A stretch of 64,000 nucleotides of DNA from Arsenicicoccus piscis (GCF_022568835.1 NZ_JAKZHV010000001.1:186001-250000), one strand, 5' to 3'. Numbered from the stretch's first letter, positions 1 through 9,464 are shown. The notes: generated from the sequence alone by a model not told the origin. A program made the numbers and translations.

Positions 1-1
1 C

Positions 2-1885
2 GACCGCACCTACGGCATCGAGGCCGCCGCCCGGCACTACTTCCACACCACCGCCGCCAAGCTGACCCTCACCCAGGCGGCCACGCTGGCGGGGCTCGTC
101 CAGAACCCCAGCACCACCGACCCGATCAACCACCCGCAGGCGTCGCTGAAGCGCCGCAACGTGGTGCTCGGCGTCATGCACGGCGAGGGGATCATCACCG
201 ACGCGCAGTACCAGGCGGCGGTCAAGGCCCCGCTCGGCACCAAGCCCTACAACCCCACCAACTCGTGCGCGGTCTCGCCCTACCCCTACTTCTGCGACTT
301 CATCGTCAACTGGGCGCGCACCCAGCCGGCCTTCGGCAAGACGGGCAACGAGCGCGAGGGTCGGGTCCGCACCGGCGGCTACAAGATCGTCACCACGCTG
401 GACCCCGACCTGCAGAAGGCCGCTCAGGAGTCGATCGCGCGCCGCGTCGGCCAGCAGGACTTCCCGCCGTTCGGGTCGGCCGCCGTCACGACCGAGGTCG
501 GCACCGGCAAGGTGCGCGCCATGGTGCAGTCGTCCGGCTACAGCCTCAAGGGCGGCGACGGCAAGACCAGCGTCAACTGGGCCGTCGACTCCACCTACGG
601 CGGTGGCGGCGGGTTCAACGTCGGCTCGACCATCAAGGCGTTCGCGATCGCGACCGCGATGGAGGCGGGCTTCGGCCCGGACTACACCATCAGCGGGATC
701 CGCCCCGCCCCGGCGACCTGGTACGCCTCCGACTTCAACGGCTGCGGGCCCACCGCCCCGTGGGTCGTGCGCAACGTCGAGGGCGACGAGAACGGCCGGG
801 TCATGACCCTGCGCGACGCCACCCGCAACTCGGTCAACACCGCGTTCGTCAAGCTGGTCCAGCAGCTCGGCGCCTGCAAGGTGCGCGAGATGGAGACCCG
901 CCTCGGCATCCACCTCGGGCGCCCGCAGATGCAGGAGGGCAAGATGAGCGACCAGATGGTCCCGTCTCCCGCCGCCATCAGCCTGGGCTCGGCCAACATC
1001 TCGCCGATGACCATGTCGCTCAGCTACGCGACGTTCGGCGGCGAGGGCAAGTACTGCCCGATGAACCCGATCGAGTCGGTCACCGACTCCGCCGGCAAGA
1101 AGCTCAACCTCAACCTGCCCGGCTGCAAGCAGGTGATCAGCAAGCAGGTCGCCGACCAGACGTCGAACCTGCTGCAGTCCGTCATGACCGACGGCACCGG
1201 CCGCACCGTCCAGCTCGCCGGTGGGCGCCCGTCGATCGGCAAGACCGGCACCGACGACGGCAACGAGACCTGGTTCGTCGGCGCCACCCCGCAGTACTCC
1301 ACCGCCGTGTGGGTCGGCACCCCCAACGGCGACCGCGCCGGTGGCCTCGAGTACCGCTTCAACAACGCCCGCCTGCACGGCTCGGACGGCACCCGCTACT
1401 ACGGCAAGCTGCAGGGTTACAAGGTCGCCGGACCGATCTGGCAGGGCATCATGAACGCCGCCAGCCAGGACCTGCCGATCGTGCAGTTCGGCACCGCGTC
1501 CAGCACGCCGGTGACCAACGGCGACTACACCGACGTCCCGAAGGTCGCTGGCATGTCGGTCTCCGAGGCCACCAGCGCGCTGCAGTCCGCGGGCTTCCAG
1601 GCGCAGGTGGGCCGCAGGGTCTACTCGAACTACATCGGCCGCGGGCTGGTGTCCTACGCCTACCCCGGCGACCGGGCCCTCAAGGGCAGCACCGTGACGC
1701 TGCGGATCTCGGCCGGGGTGCGTCCCCGCGCCGCGGCCACCCAAGGCGCGGCGCCGACGAGATCGGCTGGGCAGGCCCAGCCGGCTCAGCCTGCCCAGCC
1801 TGCCCAGCAGGCGAAGCCCGCAGCCACGCCGGCGAAACCCGCGGCCACCGCGCCGGCGCCGGCGGCCTCCGCTGCGAAGCCCTAG
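2..1885 (+). CDS. Class A penicillin-binding protein with PASTA domain (5' partial)
   Basis: Bifunctional peptidoglycan glycosyltransferase/transpeptidase acting outside the membrane. The window opens inside the gene, so the membrane anchor and most of the GT51 domain are missing. The first ~50 visible residues (YGIEAAARHYF, ATLAGLVQNP) are the end of GT51. Of 627 visible residues, the transpeptidase shows STIK (209-212, nucleophile Ser209), SVN (277-279) and KTGT (414-417). One PASTA domain lies at about 509-575, followed by a ~45-residue Ala/Pro/Gln-rich tail. The frame is open from base 2. Its TAG stop overlaps the stop of convergent yqeY. The family is certain; which ponA-like paralogue it is cannot be told. 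Confidence 0.95.
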   Translation, partial: DRTYGIEAAARHYFHTTAAKLTLTQAATLAGLVQNPSTTDPINHPQASLKRRNVVLGVMHGEGIITDAQYQAAVKAPLGTKPYNPTNSCAVSPYPYFCDFIVNWARTQPAFGKTGNEREGRVRTGGYKIVTTLDPDLQKAAQESIARRVGQQDFPPFGSAAVTTEVGTGKVRAMVQSSGYSLKGGDGKTSVNWAVDSTYGGGGGFNVGSTIKAFAIATAMEAGFGPDYTISGIRPAPATWYASDFNGCGPTAPWVVRNVEGDENGRVMTLRDATRNSVNTAFVKLVQQLGACKVREMETRLGIHLGRPQMQEGKMSDQMVPSPAAISLGSANISPMTMSLSYATFGGEGKYCPMNPIESVTDSAGKKLNLNLPGCKQVISKQVADQTSNLLQSVMTDGTGRTVQLAGGRPSIGKTGTDDGNETWFVGATPQYSTAVWVGTPNGDRAGGLEYRFNNARLHGSDGTRYYGKLQGYKVAGPIWQGIMNAASQDLPIVQFGTASSTPVTNGDYTDVPKVAGMSVSEATSALQSAGFQAQVGRRVYSNYIGRGLVSYAYPGDRALKGSTVTLRISAGVRPRAAATQGAAPTRSAGQAQPAQPAQPAQQAKPAATPAKPAATAPAPAASAAKP

Positions 1886-2340
1886 GCGGGGGTGAGCGCC
1901 GCGCGCACCGCGGCGGCGACCCGGCCGCCCTCGGCGCGACCGGCGACGGTGGCGTTCGCGACCTTCATCACCTGACCCATCTGCTTCATGCCGGTGGCAC
2001 CGGTCTCGGCGACGGCGGCGCGGACGATCTCGGTGATCTCGTCGTCGGTCAGCTGCTTGGGGAGGTAGACCTCGAGGACGGCGAGCTCGGCGTCCTCCAC
2101 CTCGGCGAGCTCGAGTCGGCGCGCTCCGCGGTAGGCCTCGGCGGCCTCGCGGCGCTTCTTGGCCTCCTTGGCCAGCACCTTCAGCACCTCGTCGTCGGTC
2201 AGCTCGTGCGCCTCGGTGCCGGCCACCTCGGCGTTCGTGACGGCGGTGAGGGCCATCCGCAAGGTGGCCGAACGGACCTGGTCGCGGGCCCGGATGGCCT
2301 CGGTGAGGTCGTCGTGCAGGGTCTCCTTGAGGGTGCTCAT
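1882..2340 (-). CDS. yqeY: GatB/YqeY domain-containing protein
   Basis: A 152-residue cytosolic protein of the YqeY family, related to the tail domain of GatB, the tRNA-dependent amidotransferase subunit; the free-standing form has no settled function. It starts MSTLKETLHDDLTEAIRARD and contains the family segments KEAKKRREAAEAYR and LEVYLPKQL, then the C-terminal GMKQMGQVMKVA. Length is normal for the family. The ATG at 2340 is the first start and matches family N-termini. It converges on the PBP gene with a 4-base overlap of the two stop codons. Proximity of yqeY, a PBP and a metallophosphoesterase is common in actinobacteria. Confidence 0.93.
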   Translation of the reverse strand: MSTLKETLHDDLTEAIRARDQVRSATLRMALTAVTNAEVAGTEAHELTDDEVLKVLAKEAKKRREAAEAYRGARRLELAEVEDAELAVLEVYLPKQLTDDEITEIVRAAVAETGATGMKQMGQVMKVANATVAGRAEGGRVAAAVRAALTPA

Positions 2341-2403
2341 GCTCGTGATTGTCCCACCTGCGCGCAGGTGCCCTCCCCTGGATTTCGATGGGAAGATGGT
2401 CCG

Positions 2404-3348
2404 ATGAGCACCGTGACCCGTACCCTCGCCCGGACCGCGCTCGGCACCGTCGCCGCTGGCGCGACCGCCGTCGCCTACGGCTCGCTGATCGAGCGCTACG
2501 CCTTCACGCTGCGGCACTTCTCGGTGCCCGTACTGCCTGCCGGCACGGACCCGCTGCGAGTCCTGTGCCTGTCGGACATGCACCTGGTCCCCCGCCAGAA
2601 GCGCAAGATCGCCTGGGTGCAGTCGCTCGCCGAGACCGAGCCTGACCTGGTCGTCAACACCGGCGACAACCTCGCGGACCTGGCCGCCGTGCCCTACGCG
2701 CTCGAGGCGCTGGAGCCGCTGCTGGAGCGTCCCGGGGTGTTCGTGATGGGGTCCAACGACTACTTCGCACCCAAGGGGAAGAACCCCGCGCGCTACCTCA
2801 CCAAGAAGCACGCCCAGCGCAAGGGTGAGCACCAGCACCTGCCCACCCACGAGCTCATCGCGGGCTTCGAGTCGGCGGGGTGGATCAACCTCAACAACCG
2901 GCGCGACCGGGTCAAGGTCGAGGGCAGCGAGCTCGAGCTGATCGGGCTCGACGACCCGCACATCAAGCGCGACCGCTACGCCGAGGTGGCCGGGCCGGCA
3001 GACCCGTCCGCGACGCTCACCGTCGGGGTGGTGCACGCCCCCTACACCCGCGCGCTCGACGCGTTCGTGGCCGACGGCGCCCAGCTGATCCTCGCCGGCC
3101 ACACCCACGGCGGACAGCTGGCGCTCCCGTTCTACGGCGCTCTGGTCACCAACTGCGACCTGGAGCGCAAGCGCGCCAAGGGGGTCTCGCGCTGGTGGCC
3201 CGGGTGCGCCAACGCGCCCTCCGAGCAGGCGCCGGACGACGCCGCGTGGATGCACGTGTCGGCCGGGTTCGGCACCTCGCCGTACGCGCCGATGCGCTTC
3301 GCCTGCCGCCCGGAAGCGACCCTGCTGACCCTCACGCCGCGCCCGTGA
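2404..3348 (+). CDS. Metallophosphoesterase, membrane-anchored type
   Basis: A 314-residue calcineurin-like phosphoesterase. Metal-binding motifs appear in order: SDMH (DxH), NTGDN (GD), MGSND (in place of GNH[ED]) and AGHTHGGQ near the C-terminus. The N-terminal 30 residues contain a hydrophobic Ala/Gly-rich stretch that could be a membrane anchor, as in YkuE-like enzymes. The substrate is unknown. The ATG at 2404 is preceded by GGAAGATGG and sits 63 bases from the divergent yqeY start, so the two share a short promoter region. Family assignment is secure; a specific substrate is not. Confidence 0.9.
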   Translation: MSTVTRTLARTALGTVAAGATAVAYGSLIERYAFTLRHFSVPVLPAGTDPLRVLCLSDMHLVPRQKRKIAWVQSLAETEPDLVVNTGDNLADLAAVPYALEALEPLLERPGVFVMGSNDYFAPKGKNPARYLTKKHAQRKGEHQHLPTHELIAGFESAGWINLNNRRDRVKVEGSELELIGLDDPHIKRDRYAEVAGPADPSATLTVGVVHAPYTRALDAFVADGAQLILAGHTHGGQLALPFYGALVTNCDLERKRAKGVSRWWPGCANAPSEQAPDDAAWMHVSAGFGTSPYAPMRFACRPEATLLTLTPRP

Positions 3349-3399
3349 GCGCGATTGGGTGAACGCGACGCCCGTCCGGTATCCTCGTTGAGGTTCAAC

Positions 3400-3475
<76 letters not shown>

Positions 3476-3480
3476 GGTTG

Positions 3481-3523
3481 ACGAAGGCCCCTGGCTGGCG
3501 CAAGCGCCGGCAGGGGCCTTCGT
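3481..3523 (+). terminator. Hairpin terminator after tRNA-Pro
   Basis: Perfect 13-bp arms ACGAAGGCCCCTG (3481-3493) and CAGGGGCCTTCGT (3511-3523) enclose a secondary GGCGC-AA-GCGCC stem. The stem is very stable; the following bases are only moderately T-rich, as is usual in high-GC actinobacteria. Confidence 0.8.
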
Positions 3524-3601
3524 CGTTCTCGTCCTTCCCGCCCTTTCGGGTCGGACGCCGTTCCCCGCGACCTCGTGCCCACGGATGGCAGGGTGGTGCG
3601 C

Positions 3602-4177
3602 ATGGATCTGCAGGAGTTCCTCACCCACGTCCGCAGCGGATCGCCGATCATCGGCGGCTCCCCGGAGCACGAGTTCATGCACGGTGCCTCGCAGGATGCC
3701 TTCCGCATCACGGCCCAGATCAACGACGGGTATCGCACCCCCGACGAGATCCGCGACCTGCTGAGCGAGCTCACCGGCACTGCGATCGACGAGTCCGTCA
3801 TGGTGTTCCCACCGTTCTACAGCGAGTTCGGCAAGAACCTGCGCCTCGGCAAGGACGTCTTCATCAACCTCGGCTGTCGCTTCCAGGACACCGGCGGCAT
3901 CACCATCGGGGACGGCGCGTTGATCGGCCACGGCTGCACCCTGACCACCCTCAACCACAGCGTCGACCCGGACCGACGCGCTGACATGGAGCCCAAGCCG
4001 ATCAGCATCGGCCGCAAGGTCTGGCTCGGCGCCTCGGTCACGGTGGTCCCCGGCGTCACGATCGGCGACGGCGCCATCGTCGGCGCCGGCTCCGTCGTCA
4101 CCAAGGACGTCCCCGCCAACACCATCGTGGCCGGCGTCCCAGCAAATGCCTTGCGCAGCACCGGTTTCGACGCCTGA
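3602..4177 (+). CDS. Maltose/galactoside-type O-acetyltransferase (left-handed beta-helix)
   Basis: A 191-residue acetyl-CoA-dependent sugar O-acetyltransferase of the Maa/LacA/NodL group. The N-terminal part (GGSPEHEFMHGAS) matches the Maa cap region. From about residue 75 there are hexapeptide repeats (LRLGKDVFINLG, ITIGDGALIGHG, ISIGRKVWLGASV, VTIGDGAIVGAGSVV). The His in TTLNHS is the expected catalytic base and GVPA closes the acetyl-CoA site. A GTG 27 bases upstream would also be in frame, but the ATG at 3602 gives the family-like start. The acceptor sugar cannot be predicted. The gene stands alone after tRNA-Pro. Confidence 0.88.
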   Translation: MDLQEFLTHVRSGSPIIGGSPEHEFMHGASQDAFRITAQINDGYRTPDEIRDLLSELTGTAIDESVMVFPPFYSEFGKNLRLGKDVFINLGCRFQDTGGITIGDGALIGHGCTLTTLNHSVDPDRRADMEPKPISIGRKVWLGASVTVVPGVTIGDGAIVGAGSVVTKDVPANTIVAGVPANALRSTGFDA

Positions 4178-4314
4178 GCCCACTCTGGGTCGTCAGCCGA
4201 GGCGTCGTCGTCGTGTCCCCGGCTGCCCGCCGCGAAGATGGTGGCAGTCTGCTGGTCAGATGTGACGTGCAGACCGTCACTATCACCGAGCGGCCTAGCA
4301 GCCACGACGAGACG

Positions 4315-4980
4315 TCAGTAGAGCCCCACGTCGTAGGACTCGACCTGCGCCCGTTCGAGGGCGGCGAGGTCCTCGGCGCCGGCGTGCAGGTCCGGCAGGC
4401 CCTGGGCACGGCGCTCGCGGGCACTGGCGCTGACGTCGGTCACGTCGTTCGATCGCCACGTCTCGGGGTGCCACACCTGCGCGCGCACCAACGCCTTGGC
4501 GCAGTGGCCGAACACCTCCTCGACCTCGACGACGAGGGCGAGCACCGGGCGCTTGCCCTGCACGACGAGGTCGTCGAACCACGGTGCGTCCTCGACGAGG
4601 TGTGCCCGGCCGTTGACGCGCAGCGTGTCCGAGCGGCCGGGGACGATGAACACGATGCCGACGTGCGGGTTCTCCAGGACATTGAGGTAGCCATCGACGC
4701 GCCGGTTCCCGGGGCGTTCCGCGATGGCTAGCGTCGTGTCGTCCAGGACGTGCACCAGCGACCCGGCGGGGTCACCCTTGGGCGAGGTGTCGCAGCGCCC
4801 GTCGGCGCCGCTGGTGGCGATGAAGCAGAGCGTCGAGGCGGCCAGCCACCGACGGTCCGCGTCGTCGAGCCGGGGCCGGACCTTGTGCCGGGCCCGCTCG
4901 GCGGGCTCGCCGATGATCTGTCGCAGGCGCGCGGCGTCGGTGACCGCTCGCAGCTCGCTCATGCCTCGTGGCTCGCTCAT
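4315..4980 (-). CDS. Pyridoxamine 5'-phosphate oxidase-family FMN-binding protein (MSMEG_1061-like)
   Basis: A split-barrel flavin/F420-type protein of about 221 residues. The pattern LATS..GRCDTSPKGDP.G.V.VLDD.TL.I..RPGNRR.D...N.LENP.VG..F.VPG..DTLRVNGRA is that of the MSMEG_1061 group as remembered. The C-terminal part carries FGHCAKAL and WHPETW. Substrate and redox role are unknown. In-frame ATGs occur at 4995, 4980 and 4962; 4980 has a G-rich stretch (TGGGG) just upstream and is chosen, with real uncertainty. It is divergent from the ABC exporter at 5123. Family sure, function unknown. Confidence 0.82.
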   Translation of the reverse strand: MSEPRGMSELRAVTDAARLRQIIGEPAERARHKVRPRLDDADRRWLAASTLCFIATSGADGRCDTSPKGDPAGSLVHVLDDTTLAIAERPGNRRVDGYLNVLENPHVGIVFIVPGRSDTLRVNGRAHLVEDAPWFDDLVVQGKRPVLALVVEVEEVFGHCAKALVRAQVWHPETWRSNDVTDVSASARERRAQGLPDLHAGAEDLAALERAQVESYDVGLY

Positions 4981-5122
4981 GGCCCCAGTATCCACCGGGG
5001 AAGAGCCGCGTGCCGGGTGGTGTTGACCTCACGTCCACTTGATGATGTCTGCTGGCATCACCACGCGCCGCCGAGTCATCCGACGCACCGCACCACCGAA
5101 GCAAGACCCGGAGGAGTCCCCC

Positions 5123-6964
5123 ATGAGCGCCAGCGCCAGACCGGCCGACGCCGCCCGCCCTGCCCACGACGAGGGCACATTCGCCACCCTGGCGCGGATC
5201 GTCCGGTTCACGGGCGAGCTGCGCCCGTACTACCTGGTCGTGGCGGCGAGCGCGATCGTCACGGCCGCAGCGGGCCTGGCCACGCCGTTCATCGTCGGGC
5301 GGGCCACCGACGTCATCGTCTCGGCGGTGCAGGACGGCCGGGGCACCGGCGCGCTGCCCACACTGGTCTGGCTGACGCTCGCGATCCTTGCGGCCGAGCT
5401 GCTCAGCACGGTGGTCTCCAACATCGGCGGCTACACCGGTGACGTGCTCAGCAACAAGATCCGCGCGATCTTGTCGACGCGCTACCTCGACAAGCTGCTG
5501 CGGCTGCCGCAGAGCTGGTTCGACGACGAGATGACCGGCACGATCGTCTCGCGGCTGAACCGCTCGATCGCCGAGGTCTCCAACTTCGCCAAGTCGATGG
5601 CCAACACCTTCTTCACGATCTTGATCCAAACCGCCGCGGTGCTCGTCATCAGCGCGATCTACTACTGGCCGCTGGCGGTGATGCTGGCGGTGATCTTCCC
5701 GATCTACGTCTGGCTGACCGGGCTCACCTCACGCACCTGGCAGCGGCTCGAGGCCGACAAGAACCACCATGTCGACTCCGCCGGCGGTCGCTTCGCCGAG
5801 GTCATCGGACAGATCCGGGTGGTGCGCTCGTTCACCCGCGAGCGGCACGAGCTGGACACCTTCACCGGCCACTTCGACCGCACCGACAGCACCACCAAGG
5901 AGCAGTCGCGGCACTGGCACTCGATGGACGTGCTGCGTCGCGCGGTGCTCAACGTGATGTTCGCGGCGATGTACCTGCTCATCTTCTACCGCACCCTCTC
6001 GGGCGGGTTCTCGGTCGGCCAGATGGTCCTGCTGATCCAGCTCATCGCGATGGCTCGCATGCCCGTAGAGATGATGAGCTGGGTCATCGACGCCTCGCAG
6101 CGCGCGGTGGCCGGGTCACGCGACTACTTCCGCGTCATGGAGTCCGCCGAGGTCGAGCACGTCGCCGCGATGCCCGCGCTGCCGCAGCGCCGCGAGGACG
6201 CGCCGGTGCTGGAGTTCGAGGACGTGCGGTTCGGCTACGGCGACGGGCCGGACGTGCTCAAGGACGTCACCTTCGACGTGCGCCGCGGTGAGCGGGTCGC
6301 GCTCGTCAGCGAGTCGGGCGGCGGCAAGACCACGCTGGTCAACCTGCTCCTCGGGCTCTACCCGCTGCGCAGCGGCGCGATCCGCCTCGACGGCATCGAC
6401 ATCGCGACGCTGCCGGCGCAGGAGCTGCGCCGGCGGATCTCGCTGGTCTTCCAGGACCCGTCGCTGTTCTCCGACACGGTCGCTGAGAACATCCGCTACG
6501 GCCACCCGCACGCCACGCCGGACGAGGTCGCCCTCGCTGCGTCGCGGGCCAACGCCAGCGGCTTCATCGAGGGCCTGGACGGCGAGTTCGACGCGTTGAT
6601 CGGCGAGCGCGGCCTGAAGCTCTCGGGCGGTCAGAAGCAGCGCATCTCGGTCGCCCGCGCCATGCTCAAGGACGCCTCGGTGCTCGTGCTCGACGAGGCC
6701 ACCAGCGCCCTCGACACCCGCTCGGAGCGCGCCGTCCAGGAGGGGCTCGAGGCCCTGATGGCCGGCCGCACCAGCCTGGTCATCGCGCACCGGCTCTCCA
6801 CCATCGCCGGTGTCGACCGGATCGTGACGATCAAGGACGGGTGCGTCGACGAGATCGGGTCACCGGCCCAGCTCGCGCACTCCGGCGGGGTCTACGCCGA
6901 GCTGTTGGCGATGCAGCGGCGGGGCGAGGACTCCTACCTCAACGCCTACCAGACCACGCAGTAG
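5123..6964 (+). CDS. ABC exporter half-transporter (fused TMD-NBD)
   Basis: A 613-residue type IV ABC exporter. A six-helix transmembrane domain (about 35-330) precedes the nucleotide-binding domain (about 360-600). The NBD shows Q-loop (SLVFQDPSLF), signature LSGGQ (500-504), Walker B VLVLDEATSALD (about 520) and H-loop IAHRLST. The Walker A reads SESGGGKT (396-403), with Ser in place of the usual first Gly. Being a half-transporter with no partner gene beside it, it probably acts as a homodimer. A GGAGGAG ribosome site at 5110-5116, six bases before the ATG at 5123, fixes the start; upstream in-frame starts lack one. The exported substrate is unknown. Confidence 0.93.
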   Translation: MSASARPADAARPAHDEGTFATLARIVRFTGELRPYYLVVAASAIVTAAAGLATPFIVGRATDVIVSAVQDGRGTGALPTLVWLTLAILAAELLSTVVSNIGGYTGDVLSNKIRAILSTRYLDKLLRLPQSWFDDEMTGTIVSRLNRSIAEVSNFAKSMANTFFTILIQTAAVLVISAIYYWPLAVMLAVIFPIYVWLTGLTSRTWQRLEADKNHHVDSAGGRFAEVIGQIRVVRSFTRERHELDTFTGHFDRTDSTTKEQSRHWHSMDVLRRAVLNVMFAAMYLLIFYRTLSGGFSVGQMVLLIQLIAMARMPVEMMSWVIDASQRAVAGSRDYFRVMESAEVEHVAAMPALPQRREDAPVLEFEDVRFGYGDGPDVLKDVTFDVRRGERVALVSESGGGKTTLVNLLLGLYPLRSGAIRLDGIDIATLPAQELRRRISLVFQDPSLFSDTVAENIRYGHPHATPDEVALAASRANASGFIEGLDGEFDALIGERGLKLSGGQKQRISVARAMLKDASVLVLDEATSALDTRSERAVQEGLEALMAGRTSLVIAHRLSTIAGVDRIVTIKDGCVDEIGSPAQLAHSGGVYAELLAMQRRGEDSYLNAYQTTQ

Positions 6965-7624
6965 CCCGGCCCGGCGCAGCCGGGACGCCAACGCGCGCGT
7001 CGCGGCTGGGCCGACCGGCAGGGCGAGCAGGGCCAGCGCGAGCGCCGGCCACAGCCCGAGCGCGGGGGCGGTCGCGACGAGCACCACGAGGAAGACCACC
7101 GTCCCCGTGATCGAGACCAGCGTCCCCCAGACCAGCGTGACCGCGTCGGCGGGGCCCTGCGACCAGTGCACCGCCGGCGTCATGACCAGCAGGATGGTCG
7201 GCAGCGAGGCCAGCGCGCCGGCGAGCACGACACCGAGGAGAGGCTCCAGGGCCGCCAGCCCCACCACCGTCAACGTGACCAGCACCATGCGCAGCGGCAC
7301 CGACCACGCCGGGGTCGCCGTCGCGGCCCGCGCGGAGGTGCCGGCCGGCCAGGTCGCGATCCCGACCACGGCGACCGCCAGGGCGATCACCGCCGTGACG
7401 TAGGGGTTGTGCAGCGCCAGCGTCCTGTCCGGTGATGCTCCCCACCGCCGTCGTCAGCGCCGCGACCGACCCGTGGGTGAGGTAGATCGTGAGCAGGAAC
7501 GGCAGTGCGGTGGTGGGCAGACCGATCAACAGGCCGGCCGCGCGGGGGCGAGCCGGTGGGCCAGCAGCGACGCGGCGAGGATGATCAGCGGGGCGAGGGC
7601 GACCTTGACTAAGAGCAACGACAT
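6860..7624 (-). pseudogene. Multi-pass membrane protein, broken by two frame shifts
   Basis: Read from an ATG at 7624, the first frame gives a hydrophobic start (MSLLLVKVALAPLIILAASL) and hits TGA after about 32 codons near 7529. A second frame continues the same pattern (LPTTALPFLLTIYLTHGSVA) to about 7410. A third (LALHNPYVTAVIALAVAVVG onward) runs to 6860. Joined, they make a protein of roughly 240 residues with about seven membrane segments. It resembles conserved unnamed membrane proteins whose start has the pattern LAPLL..AASL..R..P..GG.L.GLP. The 3' end runs 105 bases antisense into the ABC exporter gene, so the true end may be near 6965. Decay or sequence error cannot be told apart here. 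Confidence 0.6.
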
Positions 7625-7959
7625 GCCTTCGACGCTAGGCGAGATCGCGCCGCAGGTGGCTCGGACTTCACGGCCCTGGCGGGTGATCTACCGTGCCTTC
7701 CTCGGCCTATCCGGATTTCAGCCGAGGATCTCGAAGCAAGGTCTCGATCCAGACTAGACGCCTCGCGTCGAGCGGCCGCACCGCGCGCGACCCAGTAGTC
7801 TCCCGCCAGCGACCCCCAGTGAGACGTAGATCACGTTGCACCTCCGGGTCCCGATCCTTACCCTTCCATGAAGTAACCAGTTAGTTCATAACTGCACTCG
7901 GCTCGATCACGACCTGGTCGGCACCCCCCTACCCCCTCCGATGCCTCGAAAGGCACCGC
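7625..7959. other. 335-base intergenic region before the MHS transporter
   Basis: No convincing gene. A 44-codon ORF from 7626 lacks a ribosome site and family likeness. The distal part (7860-7900) is much more AT-rich than its surroundings and holds the inverted repeat listed separately, so the region most likely carries the transporter promoter. Confidence 0.5.
7878..7894. promoter_or_regulatory. Inverted repeat CAGTTA-N5-TAACTG (candidate operator)
   Basis: Perfect 6-bp arms CAGTTA and TAACTG with a 5-bp spacer, in the only AT-rich patch upstream of the MHS gene (start 7960). The size fits a dimeric repressor site, for example of the GntR or Lrp type. The regulator is not identified. Confidence 0.45.
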
Positions 7960-9366
7960 ATGTCAGCGACGACACCACAGGGCAAGAACACCGGGAAGGC
8001 CGCCGCCAGCGGGTGGATCGGCAGTGCCCTCGAGTACTACGACTTCTTCATCTACGCCCAGGCCGCGGCACTCGTCTTCCCGGCCATCTTCTTCGACAAG
8101 ACCGACCCCCGGATGGGCGTCATCGGCGCCCTCGGCACCTACGTCGTCGGCTACGTCGCCCGGCCCATCGGCGCGTTCGTGCTCGGGTCCTGGGGTGACA
8201 AGCACGGCCGCAAGAACGTGCTCGTGCTCTGCATGCTCATGATGGGTGTCTCGACCTTCCTGGTCGCGCTGCTGCCCACCTACGAGCAGGTCGGCTTCCT
8301 CGCGCCGGCGCTGCTGATCGCGCTGCGCCTGGTCCAGGGCTTCGCCGTCGCCGGTGAGATCTCCGGCGCCTCGTCGATGATCCTCGAGTACGCCCCGCTC
8401 GGCCGCCGCGGCTTCTTCGGCAGCTTCACCCTGCAGGGCACCCAGTTCGGTCAGATCTTCGCGGCGCTGGTGATCCTGCCGCTCGCCTACTTCCTCTCCC
8501 CCGAGGCCTTCCAGAGCTGGGGCTGGCGCATCCCGTTCCTGCTCAGCGCCGGTGTGGTCATCGCGGGCTACATCATCCGCCGCCGGGTCGACGAGACCCC
8601 CGCGTTTCAGGAGGAGGTCGCCGAGGGCGAGGTCGCCAAGACCCCCATCACCCAGGCGTTCTCCGAGAGCGGCAAGACGATGTTCCTCGTGTTCTGCATG
8701 GCGCTGACGAACATCGTCGCGGTCACCACCTCGGTCTTCGGTGCGACCTACGCGACCAACAAGGGCTACGGCGTAGGCATGGACACCGACGTCTACCTGT
8801 GGATCCCGATCCTGTCCAACATCGTCGCCGTGCTGACCATCCCCTACGTCGGCAACCTCTCGGACAAGATCGGCCGGCGTCCCTGCATCATGGCCGGCGC
8901 GGTGGGCGCGGGTGCGTTGTCGTTCCCCTACCTGTGGGCCGTCAGCCAGCAGAACGTGATGCTCGCCATCGTGCTGTCGCTGATCATGTGGGGCTTCGTC
9001 TACCAGGGCTACAACGCGGTCTTCCCGGCGTTCTACCCTGAGCAGTTCCCGACCAAGACCCGCGTCACCGGTATGGCGATCGCGCAGAACCTCGGCACCG
9101 TCGCCTCCTCGGCCATGGCCATCGTGTTCGCGGCCATCGTGCCGCCGGGCACCTCGCAGTCGCGGATCATCCTCACGGTCGGCGGTCTCACGTTCCTGAT
9201 CACGATCATCGCCGCGATCGCCGCCTACTTCTCCCCCGAGACCTCCCGCATCCCCAGCGCCCAGCTGGGCGAGCCTGGAGCCACCCCGGTCCCCGAGGAG
9301 GAGTACCAGCAGATGCGCCTGGACGCCATCGAGTCCCACCGGGCCGAGCGCGCCGCAGCACGCTGA
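7960..9366 (+). CDS. MHS-family MFS transporter (metabolite:H+ symporter)
   Basis: A 468-residue, 12-helix major facilitator of the metabolite:H+ symporter group (ShiA/ProP/KgtP relatives). Visible hallmarks are GSALEYYDFFIYAQAAAL at the first helix, the loop 2-3 motif GSWGDKHGRKN, RLVQGFAVAGEISGASSM in helix 4, and GNLSDKIGRR in the second half. Substrates of this family are carboxylates, shikimate, betaines and similar compounds; none can be assigned. GAAAGG lies seven bases before the ATG. A 60-residue membrane protein and an Lrp/AsnC regulator follow on the same strand, which suggests amino- or keto-acid related transport (inference). The charged C-terminal tail is about 40 residues. Confidence 0.93.
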   Translation: MSATTPQGKNTGKAAASGWIGSALEYYDFFIYAQAAALVFPAIFFDKTDPRMGVIGALGTYVVGYVARPIGAFVLGSWGDKHGRKNVLVLCMLMMGVSTFLVALLPTYEQVGFLAPALLIALRLVQGFAVAGEISGASSMILEYAPLGRRGFFGSFTLQGTQFGQIFAALVILPLAYFLSPEAFQSWGWRIPFLLSAGVVIAGYIIRRRVDETPAFQEEVAEGEVAKTPITQAFSESGKTMFLVFCMALTNIVAVTTSVFGATYATNKGYGVGMDTDVYLWIPILSNIVAVLTIPYVGNLSDKIGRRPCIMAGAVGAGALSFPYLWAVSQQNVMLAIVLSLIMWGFVYQGYNAVFPAFYPEQFPTKTRVTGMAIAQNLGTVASSAMAIVFAAIVPPGTSQSRIILTVGGLTFLITIIAAIAAYFSPETSRIPSAQLGEPGATPVPEEEYQQMRLDAIESHRAERAAAR

Positions 9367-9464
9367 GCTCCGCTGAACCCTGCTGGACAACGCCCCGACG
9401 GCGCTGGGTGAGCACGTCCTCACCCGGCGCCGTCGCCCTGTCCCCCGCGAGAATCGAGTAGACC

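Noticed and set aside
265-2400. Long open frame running through the PBP gene into the metallophosphoesterase frame
   Set aside because: Its part before 2404 is Arg/Pro-rich shadow translation of the PBP in another frame, a high-GC artefact; only the part from ATG 2404 has family motifs.
4213-4731. 172-codon plus-strand frame over the FMN-binding protein
   Set aside because: No ribosome site or motif; the minus strand encodes a recognisable family.
5023-5051. TTGACC as a possible -35 box before the ABC exporter
   Set aside because: No acceptable -10 sequence at 16-18 bases spacing.
7626-7757. 44-codon ORF in the gap before the MHS transporter
   Set aside because: No ribosome site, no hydrophobic or conserved pattern, atypical codon use.
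7963-9423. Long antisense open frame opposite the MHS transporter
   Set aside because: Composition is Gly/Asp/Arg/Glu-rich with no motif, the usual mirror of a GC-rich membrane-protein gene.
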